Shown: positions 42,484 to 54,267, counted from the first letter of the stretch. The stretch is 64,000 bases of DNA from Symsagittifera roscoffensis (GCF_963678635.1 NC_087065.1:65443374-65507373); one strand, 5' to 3'. The notes: a model not told the origin generated them from the sequence alone. Made by a program: numbers and translations.

Positions 42484-42526
42484 CACTGCTTTAAAACATG
42501 TCAGGGTGAACAGGCAAACAAACTTT

Positions 42527-42739
42527 GGCTCTTTTTCCTCAACCCACCCCCCCCCCCCCACCTCACTCATACATGAATTTTATGGCTTAACGAGTGGTTT
42601 TAAAAGGTTAATTATGAAAACCAAATATGTTTGTCATGGCCTAATTAGTCTGCATGTCAATTTTCATGACAATCGGACAAAGTGAACAGTAACTTCAAAT
42701 TTCAAAATTTGCAGGTGGGGGGGGGAAGGAAAAAGAGCC
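42527..42739. mobile_element. GGCTCTTTT-family MITE with perfect 8-bp target duplication
   Basis: TIRs GGCTCTTTTTCC and GGAAAAAGAGCC enclose 213 bp, with the perfect flank CAAACTTT on both sides (42519-42526, 42740-42747). The internal words TTTTATGGC and TGCATGTCAATTTTCATGAC match the 41992 copy. The 8-bp duplication suggests hAT- or P-type transposition. Repeated in unit B near 48117-48331. Confidence 0.85.
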
Positions 42740-43209
42740 CAAACTTTCACTACATTTATTACATGCAAATTAACACGTGAACGATTTTTGGACAGTTTAA
42801 TTTTGCAATTTTAGGGGTGGAAAACTGGAAAAGAGCCAAAATTTTCAAAAATTCGGGGAGTTGAAAAGAGCCGAATAATTGGAAACTTACCAAGCTGCAA
42901 AGCGAGCAATGGGCCATAAAGCTTGATCCAGTTAGGTTTTCCTTTAAATGGTTGCATTTGGTTTCAACTTCTTTCAGTTAGTTTTTGAAGTTATGTGAAT
43001 AAAGAAATCCATTTGTCTTTCTCACATATGCCTTTAACCACGTGCATATAATTTTGCAATCAATAGAAGTTCCCCTTTTTTCATTTCAAACCATGCACTA
43101 CCAATTGTTTCAGGACAAACTGATGAAAATTATGTCTGTCAGTTCCTTTGTTGCTGGCTCTTTTAGAGTCGCCTTTTGGCTCTTTTCTATGTAACATTAT
43201 GGCTAAATG

Positions 43210-43440
43210 CAGGGGCGGATTTAAGGGGGGAGGGGCGGACGCCTTCTCTCAGGGATTCGACCCTCTGCCGACCCAAAGGGTCCCCCTTTGAACTACTTTC
43301 AGATATCCAATTTTGGCTGACGAACCCAAAAAATTGTTTAAAGACGCCTTCGGCGCCAATATTTATTTATTTTAAAGGGGGAGCGCGCGCCAAAAAACGC
43401 AACTTTTTGGTGAAATTTCCAAAAAGTGCTTAAAAACGCT
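43210..43440 (+). mobile_element. CAGGGGCGG-family MITE, 3'-truncated (also 48801-49030)
   Basis: It starts CAGGGGCGGATTTAAGG and keeps CGACCCAAAGGGTCCCCC, GACGCCTTCGGCGCC and GGGGAGCGCGCGCC, then ends abruptly after TTAAAAACGCTGAG. The missing 3' half precedes the Gypsy-2 LTR by about 100 bp. Confidence 0.7.
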
Positions 43441-43548
43441 GAGTTATGTTCTAAGGTCAACTCATAGAGTAATTTCAGATAAGGTACACCGTCTGCTCGT
43501 CACGCTATCTTATTTTCGGCCGGAAAGATTCGTGCAACTTCTTAGTCT

Positions 43549-43774
43549 TATCAAGGGATAGTAAAACGTTCCTGTTAAGTGTTAATTCAACTGATTTCTA
43601 GTTCGCATAAATAAGACACTGAACTAGAGGTCAACACATAACAGCTAGACAGATCTAGACTTATTGACAGGCAGGTACCAAATCACACTTAATTATAGTA
43701 TGAGAACTATCAGAGATAAGTAATAAATGGATAGCAACTAAATTGATTGACATGTAAATATGTAGCCTCTCACA
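43549..43774 (-). repeat. Gypsy-2 3' LTR, unit A duplicate
   Basis: 226 bp, identical by eye to 49140-49365, while both differ from the 5' LTR at about 13 positions. It exists only through the tandem duplication. Confidence 0.85.
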
Positions 43775-45169
43775 TTTCCGTACAGATGTAAAACTCAAAT
43801 ACATAGTAATTAAATTTAATATAGTAATTAATACCTGCCGCCGCACTAACATATCAACAACAAACTTTGAGTTTTAGGCGTATGGCCATCCTTCTCCCTG
43901 GGTAACGAGTTTTGAAAGAGTTTAAGTTTAAAGTTTACTTGTTTCCTTCCCCTGGATGTTTTCCTTCCTTTTCCGCCTCTTGGATATTGTCTATCATGAT
44001 TCCTCCCTTTTTATCTACTGGCTTCCTTCTTCTGGTACTTTTTTTTTGTTCCCGAGCTTTCACTTTGACTGCCCGATTCTTCTTCTTGACTACTATTTGT
44101 AAGGCATTCTCTCGCAACTAGCGCCGGTCGGTCCTGACTCCCCTTCCCTCGTTTCGCTTGTTTCGCTTTCGTTGCTTTAGGCTTCGCCCTTGTTCCCGCT
44201 TCGTGTTCTACTACTGAAGTACTACTACTTGGGCCTTGTCCCACCGCATCACCTCTTGTCTCGCCATAACTTCAACTGGTAGCCGCGCTGGTGTAATATT
44301 GAGTGGCCGGTAGTCCTCACTATCTGAACTGTCCGACTGATATATGGCTTCAGGTACTCGCTGTGTGGCTCTTGGCCGCTTAGATTTCGGGCTCCCGATT
44401 GCCCCCTTCTTTGCACTCATTAACATTTCCTTGAGCGTGGCCGGCTTCCATTTCTTGGGGAGAATGTTCTTTGGCTTCACTGCCACTGCACTTTTCCTAA
44501 GAACAGATCCGTTTTTCATCTTGCGTGTATGTTTAGACTCGGAGATAACATGAGATTTTAAGTGTTTATACTGATTTAGGGTCCTGCTGGTGGTACGCTT
44601 ATAAAAGTCACCTCCACCTCCACTCTCTTGGATTTTGGAGCCGCCTGCGTCTCCACTCCCTTGGATTTTCGGGTCAACCCCGATACCACCCTTGGCCCAC
44701 TTCCATCTGCTGGTCGCTGTCCAGAATGAGCGGTGCCCTCCTTAATGCCGGAGCTGATGTCAAGTCCGATCGTTCTTTCCTGTTTGAGTGCTGTGGAAAA
44801 TCGATTGTGCTCATTTCGGGGTCATTTCCGTCTAAACACAAACACTTTTGTTTTAAGACGTTCTTCCAATTCAGATTTTTAAGACCCGGTTTTTTCGTAA
44901 AGTTTCGTAACACGTTGATCGCCTTCCGGCCGTGATGAGCTTCAAAAGGTGTTAGTTTGGTCGTTGCGTTTTTGGAAAACCGTAAAGCGCCTAATGCTTT
45001 ATCGACAATAACTTCCAGAGAGTTATGCTCTTTTTCAGATGCATAAGTTAGGACAAAATTCTTCAAACTTCCTATCGTTGTTTCCACTGAACCCGTACCC
45101 CGATGATCATTCACTGGGGAGTACACTAACTCTATGCCCTCGTTGCTACAGACGCTTTTAAATTTATTA
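43775..45169 (-). pseudogene. Gypsy-2 pol 3' fragment, unit A (integrase cut at the breakpoint)
   Basis: It carries the basic tail (44011-44519, VLRKSAVAVKPKNILPKKWK, with a frameshift near 44230) and the integrase part from VYSPVNDHRGTGSVETTIGS to GQGWYRG (44674-45126). The N-terminal half of the integrase is missing because the duplication breakpoint falls at 45169, so no functional product is possible. Confidence 0.85.
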
Positions 45170-45696
45170 GAGTGGTGCGCAATTGTAAGCGCGTGTTCTA
45201 TACAATCTGAGGGTCACGAAAAGTGACTGACGAGATTATGAACACAACCATGTGCCTAGTTGAAAGTTCATTTATCGCCCGTCCACACACTTCTGCTTCC
45301 CACGACCCAAATAGACTTAAGCTTTTGACGCCGAAGCATTTTCCTTTAGGTCAGACGTTTCCTTCTCTAAGATTGAGCGAAAACTATTCTCACTCTAAAC
45401 GCTATGCCCGCGCACAGTCTTAAGCGAACAAAATTTAGCAGCCAAATTTAAGGGAGTACGACTCGACATTCAATAGAGAGTTAAGTGGCATGCTTTTCCC
45501 GAAGATACTTTGAAAAGGGGAGATTTAGTGTGGTTAGTTGAATAGACTAGCCCTAGTGGCCCCAACCCACTAGCATGTCGCTACACTACGGCAAAAACAA
45601 CACCACCCGTTCCGCAAACCTTAGGACCGTCTCCGAAAACTGCACACGACCGCTCATTAGGCTCTTTGTGGTTCTCGCTCCTTCGGTGGCGGAGGA
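45170..45696 (+). pseudogene. BEL-1 integrase tail, unit B duplicate
   Basis: It repeats 39580-40106: RVLYNLRVTK, then TTMCLVESSFIARP and LKRGDLVWLVE. It is detached from the rest of BEL-1 and lies immediately after the cut Gypsy-2 integrase. Confidence 0.85.
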
Positions 45697-48600
45697 TGTG
45701 AAAGCTACATGGCATTAATTTGAAAGTATTTGAAAGCCAGTAAAAGGACAGTAGCCGAGGGTAAACACAGTGCGTTCCGGTGGGTTCGGCGTAGATTCGA
45801 ATTCTGCCTAGGTCGCTTCTGTTTCAAAGTTTCAAATATGAGCCGAACCTGAGAGAACAAAAAATGCTAATATTTAGTCGATTCAGAATTGGTTTGCAAT
45901 TAAGTTTCTGTTAATTCAACTGCATGAATCGAATATAAAAAGTCATCAAATCAACGCATGATCAACCCCACAATTTTGCTTGATAGTTTGAATAATGTTG
46001 CTAATTCCGGGCAATGTAATTTGCTAAACTTTGCCTAATTCCGGGCAATCTAACTTGCTAGAAATTGCCATTTATTGGTTCTCAGATAGAGAAAAAGATT
46101 TTTCCTTGATTTCAGCCAATTTTGTTTCTTGTTTTTTTTAGTTAAAAAAGCCAGAATATCGGGGGGGTCCAAAATTGCCAAATTGGCCATGTACTGGACT
46201 AAATTAGAAGCATTTTGAAAAGTTTTTTTGTTTTGCTGAGCGCATAACGCAAATTTTCAATGCTTGGCAAATTATCTCATGCAGCAAAATCATTTCAAAT
46301 TGAATTGAGGCTAGCTAATAGGATCGATCGTATTAATTTTGTACGACATCGTTTCTCATTTTCATTTTGGCCAAAATTTATAGGTTTTCTTCCAATAATC
46401 GGAACATTGCTTTACGTGCTATAACGGGATTTTATTGCGTGATTTTAGGATGTCAATGATTTAGACAAAATTTTTTCACATTTGCTAGATTGTTCAACAA
46501 GCAAAATTTTTCTGCATTATGACAACGTTAAAATAGTTTTTAAGACTTGAAATTCAAATGTGGGAGAGTATTGGCTATTTTCATTTTTTTCTCACATTTG
46601 AGTTTCAGTTTTAAAAAACTATGTTAATGTTGTCATTATGAAATGAAATCTTACATGGTGAACAAAATAACTGCTCACTGCTGGTTTTTCCTTCATACCT
46701 TACATCAAACATCACGCATCCAGCCATTGTAACCTTTAAGGCAACTAAGACAAACGAAAGTTTGAAATGTGGGGAAAAATGAAAAAGAGCCCACAAGTCG
46801 AAATTCAGCAAAAACCAAACGCGCAAACTGCAAAAAAGTCTAGTCTTTCTGCGATGAGGGCAGGAAATCGGACGTGAGCATGGCTACTCTGTAATTCCGC
46901 CACTCCAACCAGCAAGTTTCATACTCTTTATTTTGGATAAAGTCGTCAAATTGATATGAAAATGTGGTTTTTTCCCATCATAGCCCCACTTCCAGCCAAT
47001 AACCACAAACTTCATAGCCGTAAGATGGGATTAAGAAGGCTTTTTTCCAGTTCCCCCTTCAAAATAACGAGTTTTATATTTGTTTTACGTGTTATTACGG
47101 CTAAATGCGTGGAGTTACGCTGTAAAGTATGAAGAACAACTCAGGGACCAAGGTGGGACCGGCTGCGCCAAAATGGATGACATCTTCCCCTCCCCCACGG
47201 TTGGTCCTGCACTGAGCAGGCCGGGGGCAAATAAAAAATAAAAAAAAAAAAAAGAACAACTCAGTTCAGAATTGTCGATTTGTTCACCACGCCAAATTTC
47301 ATTGCATTGTGACAACGTTAAATAGACTTTTCAAAATTGAATTTGAAAGGGGGGAAACTGGAAAAGAGCCTTATATTAATGTGAGGTGGCTCCAAATTGC
47401 TGAGGGGCTATGCGAATGAAAAATACCTTGGCTCTTTTCCAGTCCCCCTTTTCATGTTATACACTGCATCAGTAGCAGATTTAGGGGGGGGGGGGTTGGA
47501 CGCCTCTTTCTCAGGGATTCAACCCCTTGCGGACCCAAAGGGTCACCCTTTGTACCAATTTGAGATATCCGTTTTTGGCTCTTTTTCCTTCCCCCCCCCC
47601 CCACCCCACATGAGCATCATTTTTATGGCCTAACGAGTCTTTTTACAAGGTTAGTTTTGAAGACTAAATATGCTTTTCATGGCCTAATTTATTTGCATGT
47701 CAATTTTCATGACAATCGGACAAAGCGAACAGTGATTTTAATTATAAAAAATTGCAGGTGGGGGGAAAAGGAAAAAGAGCCCCATTTTTGGCCGACTGAC
47801 TTGAAATTTTTCTAAAAGCGTTTTCGGAGCCATTCTAGGCTAATTTTGAGGGGGGGGGGGCACAAAAACGCGGTTTTTTGGTCGAAGATTTCCAAAAAAT
47901 GCATAAAAATGCCTTTTTCGGCCCGTTTTTTTACAAATTTGTCTGCGCCGCAGAAAAATTTGTCAAGTTAGGGTCTTTATAGTGATTTGGAAGAGCTCAG
48001 AAAATCAAATGGTTGACCTAAAAAAAAGAAAATCCGCATCCCCCCTCTCGAAAAATTCCTAGATCTGCGCCTGCACTGCTTTAAAACATGTCAGGGTGAA
48101 CAGGCAAACAAACTTTGGCTCTTTTTCCTCAACCCACCCCCCCCCCCCCACCTCACTCATACATGAATTTTATGGCTTAACGAGTGGTTTTAAAAGGTTA
48201 ATTATGAAAACCAAATATGTTTGTCATGGCCTAATTAGTCTGCATGTCAATTTTCATGACAATCGGACAAAGTGAACAGTAACTTCAAATTTCAAAATTT
48301 GCAGGTGGGGGGGGGGAAGGAAAAAGAGCCCAAACTTTCACTACATTTATTACATGCAAATTAACACGTGAACGATTTTTGGACAGTTTAATTTTGCAAT
48401 TTTAGGGGTGGAAAACTGGAAAAGAGCCAAAATTTTCAAAAATTCGGGGAGTTGAAAAGAGCCGAATAATTGGAAACTTACCAAGCTGCAAAGCGAGCAA
48501 TGGGCCATAAAGCTTGATCCAGTTAGGTTTTCCTTTAAATGGTTGCATTTGGTTTCAACTTCTTTCAGTTAGTTTTTGAAGTTATGTGAATAAAGAAATC

Positions 48601-49139
48601 CATTTGTCTTTCTCACATATGCCTTTAACCACGTGCATATAATTTTGCAATCAATAGAAGTTCCCCTTTTTTCATTTCAAACCATGCACTACCAATTGTT
48701 TCAGGACAAACTGATGAAAATTATGTCTGTCAGTTCCTTTGTTGCTGGCTCTTTTAGAGTCGCCTTTTGGCTCTTTTCTATGTAACATTATGGCTAAATG
48801 CAGGGGCGGATTTAAGGGGGGAGGGGCGGACGCCTTCTCTCAGGGATTCGACCCTCTGCCGACCCAAAGGGTCCCCCTTTGAACTACTTTCAGATATCCA
48901 ATTTTGGCTGACGAACCCAAAAAATTGTTTAAAGACGCCTTCGGCGCCAATATTTATTTATTTTAAAGGGGGAGCGCGCGCCAAAAAACGCAACTTTTTG
49001 GTGAAATTTCCAAAAAGTGCTTAAAAACGCTGAGTTATGTTCTAAGGTCAACTCATAGAGTAATTTCAGATAAGGTACACCGTCTGCTCGTCACGCTATC
49101 TTATTTTCGGCCGGAAAGATTCGTGCAACTTCTTAGTCT

Positions 49140-49365
49140 TATCAAGGGATAGTAAAACGTTCCTGTTAAGTGTTAATTCAACTGATTTCTAGTTCGCATA
49201 AATAAGACACTGAACTAGAGGTCAACACATAACAGCTAGACAGATCTAGACTTATTGACAGGCAGGTACCAAATCACACTTAATTATAGTATGAGAACTA
49301 TCAGAGATAAGTAATAAATGGATAGCAACTAAATTGATTGACATGTAAATATGTAGCCTCTCACA
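49140..49365 (-). repeat. Gypsy-2 3' LTR
   Basis: 226 bp, beginning TGTGAGAGGCTACATA in the minus sense. It is followed by the target duplication GTCT. Confidence 0.88.
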
Positions 49366-49605
49366 TTTCCGTACAGATGTAAAACTCAAATACATAGTAA
49401 TTAAATTTAATATAGTAATTAATACCTGCCGCCGCACTAACATATCAACAACAAACTTTGAGTTTTAGGCGTATGGCCATCCTTCTCCCTGGGTAACGAG
49501 TTTTGAAAGAGTTTAAGTTTAAAGTTTACTTGTTTCCTTCCCCTGGATGTTTTCCTTCCTTTTCCGCCTCTTGGATATTGTCTATCATGATTCCTCCCTT
49601 TTTAT

Positions 49606-50111
49606 CTACTGGCTTCCTTCTTCTGGTACTTTTTTTTTTGTTCCCGAGCTTTCACTTTGACTGCCCGATTCTTCTTCTTGACTACTATTTGTAAGGCATT
49701 CTCTCGCAACTAGCGCCGGTCGGTCCTGACTCCCCTTCCCTCGTTTCGCTTGTTTCGCTTTCGTTGCTTTAGGCTTCGCCCTTGTTCCCGCTTCGTGTTC
49801 TACTACTGAAGTACTACTACTTGGGCCTTGTCCCACCGCATCACCTCTTGTCTCGCCATAACTTCAACTGGTAGCCGCGCTGGTGTAATATTGAGTGGCC
49901 GGTAGTCCTCACTATCTGAACTGTCCGACTGATATATGGCTTCAGGTACTCGCTGTGTGGCTCTTGGCCGCTTAGATTTCGGGCTCCCGATTGCCCCCTT
50001 CTTTGCACTCATTAACATTTCCTTGAGCGTGGCCGGCTTCCATTTCTTGGGGAGAATGTTCTTTGGCTTCACTGCCACTGCACTTTTCCTAAGAACAGAT
50101 CCGTTTTTCAT
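49606..50111 (-). pseudogene. Gypsy-2 basic/serine-rich pol tail
   Basis: KNGSVLRKSAVAVKPKNILP and SPKSKRPRATQRVP lie in 49803-50111. After a frameshift GQGPSSSTSVVEHEAG and KATKAKQAKRGKGSQDR lie in 49606-49836. It is highly charged and probably the integrase tail. A T-run at 49630-49638 differs by one base from unit A. Confidence 0.55.
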
Positions 50112-50265
50112 CTTGCGTGTATGTTTAGACTCGGAGATAACATGAGATTTTAAGTGTTTATACTGATTTAGGGTCCTGCTGGTGGTACGCTTATAAAAGT
50201 CACCTCCACCTCCACTCTCTTGGATTTTGGAGCCGCCTGCGTCTCCACTCCCTTGGATTTTCGGG

Positions 50266-51195
50266 TCAACCCCGATACCACCCTTGGCCCACTTCCATCT
50301 GCTGGTCGCTGTCCAGAATGAGCGGTGCCCTCCTTAATGCCGGAGCTGATGTCAAGTCCGATCGTTCTTTCCTGTTTGAGTGCTGTGGAAAATCGATTGT
50401 GCTCATTTCGGGGTCATTTCCGTCTAAACACAAACACTTTTGTTTTAAGACGTTCTTCCAATTCAGATTTTTAAGACCCGGTTTTTTCGTAAAGTTTCGT
50501 AACACGTTGATCGCCTTCCGGCCGTGATGAGCTTCAAAAGGTGTTAGTTTGGTCGTTGCGTTTTTGGAAAACCGTAAAGCGCCTAATGCTTTATCGACAA
50601 TAACTTCCAGAGAGTTATGCTCTTTTTCAGATGCATAAGTTAGGACAAAATTCTTCAAACTTCCTATCGTTGTTTCCACTGAACCCGTACCCCGATGATC
50701 ATTCACTGGGGAGTACACTAACTCTATGCCCTCGTTGCTACAGACGCTTTTAAATTTATTAGATGTAGAACATGATCCCTGATCCACGTGGATTTTCCGA
50801 GGTACACCATGCTGAGTTATGTATTTATCGAGAAATTTTAAAACTTTATCTGAAGTATTGATTGTAGTAACCATCGCTGATGGCCACCTCGAAAAACGAT
50901 CCGTAGCAGCTAAGACGTATTTCTTACTCTCATTTAAATAGCTTATTGGCCCCCAGAAATCCAACTAAATACATTCATTTGGTTCCCTTGGTTCCGGGAC
51001 CTTGCCCACGTCTCCCTTGGGTAACAAAGTTTTTAGGTTCTTACCCGCTTCCGTGCATTGCTGACAGTACGTGGCCTTTGCTGCCAAACTGCGGTACATG
51101 TAGGGATACCAGACGTCACGCGCTGCTTCATACATGTTTCTTTTACCGTGATGGTAATAATGTATCTGCGACTCAATTGGGACTTGTAACGGCAA
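50266..51195 (-). pseudogene. Gypsy-2 integrase
   Basis: The HHCC domain has HYYHHGKRNMYEAARDVWYP and YCQQC. NECI is followed by TAG where a glutamine is expected, then LDFWGPISYLNESKKYVLAA (catalytic D), RKIHVDQGSCSTSNKFKSVC (catalytic D) and PVNDHRGTGSVETTIGSLKN (catalytic E). The D,D-35-E triad is intact and a single nonsense codon separates it from the zinc domain. The C-terminus runs to GQGWYRG. Confidence 0.88.
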
Positions 51196-51374
51196 AGGAA
51201 TGACCAGCCGTTAATCTAACCACACACAAGCGTCCCGTAATGACAAATCGTTTGCGTATTGGGCCCAGCACTTCCCAATCTTCAGGAAATCTTCCTTCAA
51301 GTTGATCTTCTTCTCCAATGCTTCTTTAACTCGTACTACGTTCACATCCGCCGGTATGTTTGAGGCAAAAAATT

Positions 51375-51827
51375 CTAATTTAAATAGTTCTGGTAACGCT
51401 TGCGATTTCTTAATGACCTTGCAATCACGGGGAATGATAGAGATAAATTGCTGATTTGGATTAACGGTAGGAAAAAGCTCGCCTGGGAAAGTACTGTGTT
51501 AATCTTTGAATCTCGTGTATTCTTCGTAATGGCATCAATCTCTGGGTTAAGAACAGTTATTTCATCACTACTTAGGAGGTTTTCATGTAATCTAAGTGGA
51601 GAGTTGGTTTGCGAATGTAATCTATTTGGAGAGTTAGTTTGAGAAGTTATTTCAATTACCGGAAAAGAATAAGTCGAGTTATAGTCAATTTTATTTAAAT
51701 TCTTTAGCTTAGGCTGATTTAACCTTCTTCCAAGGGAACGATATATAGAGCACACTGAATGTCCCTTAGATATCGTTGACGTAGGCAGTATGCAAATTGC
51801 TCGCTTCCTATTGGTCGGTGTCTTCAC
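51375..51827 (-). other. Gypsy-2 linker frame between RNase H and integrase
   Basis: A 150-codon frame with an internal repeat (SQTNSPNRLH/SQTNSPLRLH). A similar cysteine-containing block is present at the same place in Gypsy-3. The function is unknown. It may be a tether or a noncatalytic linker. Confidence 0.4.
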
Positions 51828-52118
51828 ACATGACTTTCCGCCCTCAACCGCCGTTGATTGTAGGCATGTTTTCCCTTTTCGATTCTGATTGGATGAGAAC
51901 TATCTAGAATGTTTATAACCAGTTCTTTTATTAGCCTGATGATTTCGTTCACCAAGGGATTTTAAATTGTTTGTAAAATCAAGAATTTCCCAATTGAAGA
52001 GATTTTTGCAACGGTGAACAAGTTATCATACTGACTTATTGGTTTAGGACGTTCGCTAGGGTGTTTTGATGATTTTTGCGCCCGGTTTGTGTTCTATTAC
52101 AAAGTCAAATGGAAAAAG

Positions 52119-52724
52119 TCAGTCTAGCCAACGTGTTAATCTTGAAAATAGAGTTTTGATTTTCTTGTTATTCCCGTTAAGTAGTGAATTAAGGGCCTTA
52201 TGGTCCGTGATAACTGTGAAAGGTCTTCCCAAAATGTAGTTTCTGAAATATTCGGCCCCCCATACCACTGCCAGCATTTCAAGCTCGTTTGTGGAATATT
52301 TTTTCTCTTCTGCGGTTAAGAACCGCGATGCGAATGCGATTGGGCGCCACCCTTCTGTGCCCAACTGCTCCAAAACTGCTCCAAGGCCATTATGGCTTGC
52401 ATCGCAGACAACTCTCAAGTCTTTATGAGAATCAAAAAAATGTTTTCATTCAACAATGTTTGCGACCCCCAATTTAATGCTTTGAAAGGCATTTTCACAT
52501 TCCGCGGTCCAGTTATATTCATTCTTCTTGCTGAGAAGTGGCCTAAAGGGAGCTGACATTTCAGCTATAGCTGGTAAATATTTATGCAGGCTGTGAATTG
52601 AGCCCATAAAGGATTTCAAATGAGTAACTGTTTTAGGGGCCGTTAGTTCGTCAATTGGCGATCTCTTGCGTTTAAGAGGCGTTACCCCCGCTTCCCCGTT
52701 TCGGTTATACGATGACCGAGCCAC
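52119..52724 (-). pseudogene. Gypsy-2 connection and RNase H domains
   Basis: GEAGVTPLKRKRSPIDELTA, TVTHLKSFMGSIHSLHKYLP and PLLSKKNEYNWTAECENAFQ lie in 52446-52724. RNase H lies in 52119-52418 with CDASHNGLGAVLEQ, YSTNELEMLAVVWG and VITDHKALNSLL, so the D, E and D metal-binding residues are present. The two blocks are joined by a frameshift near 52440. Confidence 0.85.
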
Positions 52725-52756
52725 TCACATTCTCGTTTAGCAAACTCGCATTTTGG

Positions 52757-53542
52757 TTATTTTAACGAGATGTTTTCGCGATTGAATTTCCTGAGTATTC
52801 TTTCAACCAAGGAGATGTGTTCCACTTCCGTTCCCTTGGTTGTTACCAAAATATCATCAATAAACGCGTTCGCTTGTGGGAATTCGTTCAAAATTGAGTC
52901 CATCACCCGTTGGAACTCTGCCGGTATGGATGTTAACCCGTAAAATCCTGTTCGAAATCGGTAGGTTCCCGTCAATCGTCCGCCATCCAAATAAAAATTG
53001 CAATATACGCTTGTTTCCTCACTAAGTGGTAGTTGCCCATACGCGTACGTTAGATTCATCGTGGTAAAATACACCTCCCCCTGTTTTTTCTCGGAAATAA
53101 GTTGTCCTATTGTATCTACAAGTTTTTCTATAATTGGCATTTGGTATTTGTTTTTATGAACTTGTTTATTAAATTCTCGAGATTCCAATGCTAATTTCAC
53201 GCACCAGTCTTTTTTCACGGTGATGACGATCGGAGAAACAAAATATCGATCCGAACATTCCTTCAACTTTTCTATATGTCCCTGAGTTAATAGCTTATCA
53301 ATCTCCTTGTCCACCTTTTCTTGAAGCGTTACCGGCACTCTCCGTCCCTTCTGCTGCACTGGTACAAGATTTTTGAAAAACTCCGCTTGAACCTTGTAGT
53401 TTCTAATTTTTCTGAACCTAGTAAAAACTTTTGGGAATAGCTTACTAAAGTATAGTTGCCACGGGTCCATCTGTTCATCCTCCGATTCTCCAACATACTC
53501 ATTCTCACATGAACTGTCTTCCGTCCTCTGGATGTTCATCAC
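52757..53542 (-). pseudogene. Gypsy-2 reverse transcriptase (motif A Asp replaced by Asn)
   Basis: Open for 261 codons. Fingers: EKVDKEIDKLLTQGHIEKLK and SPIVITVKKDWCVKLALESR. Motif A reads YFTTMNLTYAYGQLPL, where Gypsy RTs have D in place of the N, so a catalytic residue is missing. RFRTGFYGLTSIPAEFQRVM is motif B and FIDDILVTTKG is motif C with both aspartates. A TAA ends it before KCEFAKRECEWLGHRI, which continues in frame beyond the stop. Confidence 0.85.
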
Positions 53543-54267
53543 TGCCCCCTTGGATCTGCTTGCATCAAATGGAATCCGAGTTTCCCCATCAAATCACGTC
53601 CCACGATTGATGGTCTGGTCCCTCCAATAACTCGGACTTCTGCTTTCGTCTTCCAGCCGTTGGATGCCAACTCAAGCTCCAGTCTTCCTAACAAATTGAT
53701 CCGATTGTTGCTGTAGTCCCGAAAGTCGTCGTCTTCAATGTCATCTTGTTTCAAATTGATTCCCGCTCGTCCCACTGTTTTCCTGAAGTCATCCAATGTT
53801 AATATGGATATTTGCGATCCACTGTCAATCCAGATGTTCATTGGGTGTTCATTATATGGAATTTTCAATAACGTCTCTTTCTTACGTCTAATGGCCATAA
53901 CCATGTAGTCGTCTGAACTCTCTGATGACCAACTGTGGTGTTCTCGTTTAACAAAACCTACTGAATTGGCCGCAACTTGTGACCCAACGTCATCCGAGGG
54001 AGTATCCTCTTCATCAAATGGCTCATCCCCTTGGATTAGTCCAACTGGCTGTCCCCCGTGACTGTCGTTTTCCCCGACAAGTTCTCTCAAAGTGCCCACC
54101 TTTTTGCAAAAGTTGCATGTGACGGCTCTTGCTGGGTATCGTTGTCGGTGTTCTGAAGTGAAATTCGGCTGATCGCAATTGTAACATACCCGTTCTTGCA
54201 TTCGCTCTTGTGTGCGACCTCCCCCCCCCCCCCCACGATTTGGGTATTGGCCCCGGCTCTTTGGCAT
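53539..54267 (-). CDS. Gypsy-2 nucleocapsid finger and aspartic protease frame
   Basis: Open for about 243 codons. N-terminal: a glycine run encoded by G14 (54221-54234), then CYNCDQPNFTSEH and CNFCKK. The rest of the second knuckle (GGHFERTC) lies in the overlapping gag frame, so a shift has separated it. Middle: acidic linker. C-terminal: MNIWIDSGSQISILTL with the D-S-G active site, and RPSIVGRDLMGKLG near the end, the typical retropepsin C-terminal strand. It would cleave the Gag-Pol polyprotein. It overlaps the RT frame by a few bases in another frame. Confidence 0.75.
   Translation of the reverse strand: MPKSRGQYPNRGGGGGGRTQERMQERVCYNCDQPNFTSEHRQRYPARAVTCNFCKKVGTLRELVGENDSHGGQPVGLIQGDEPFDEEDTPSDDVGSQVAANSVGFVKREHHSWSSESSDDYMVMAIRRKKETLLKIPYNEHPMNIWIDSGSQISILTLDDFRKTVGRAGINLKQDDIEDDDFRDYSNNRINLLGRLELELASNGWKTKAEVRVIGGTRPSIVGRDLMGKLGFHLMQADPRGQ

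Larger units (their letters stand above)
39580..45169. repeat. 5.59-kb tandem duplication, unit A
   Basis: Unit A spans the BEL-1 integrase tail, the MITE nest, the Gypsy-2 3' LTR and the 3' third of Gypsy-2 pol. It matches 45170-50763 at an offset of 5590-5592 bp. The differences I found are homopolymer lengths and one C/T change (42353 against 47942). The right breakpoint cuts the Gypsy-2 integrase. Confidence 0.92.
45170..50763. repeat. 5.59-kb tandem duplication, unit B
   Basis: Unit B joins TTATTA of the integrase to GTGGTGCGC of BEL-1 through a shared GA, a 2-bp microhomology. On its right it continues into the remainder of Gypsy-2, so unit B plus the right flank is the ancestral arrangement. 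Confidence 0.92.
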
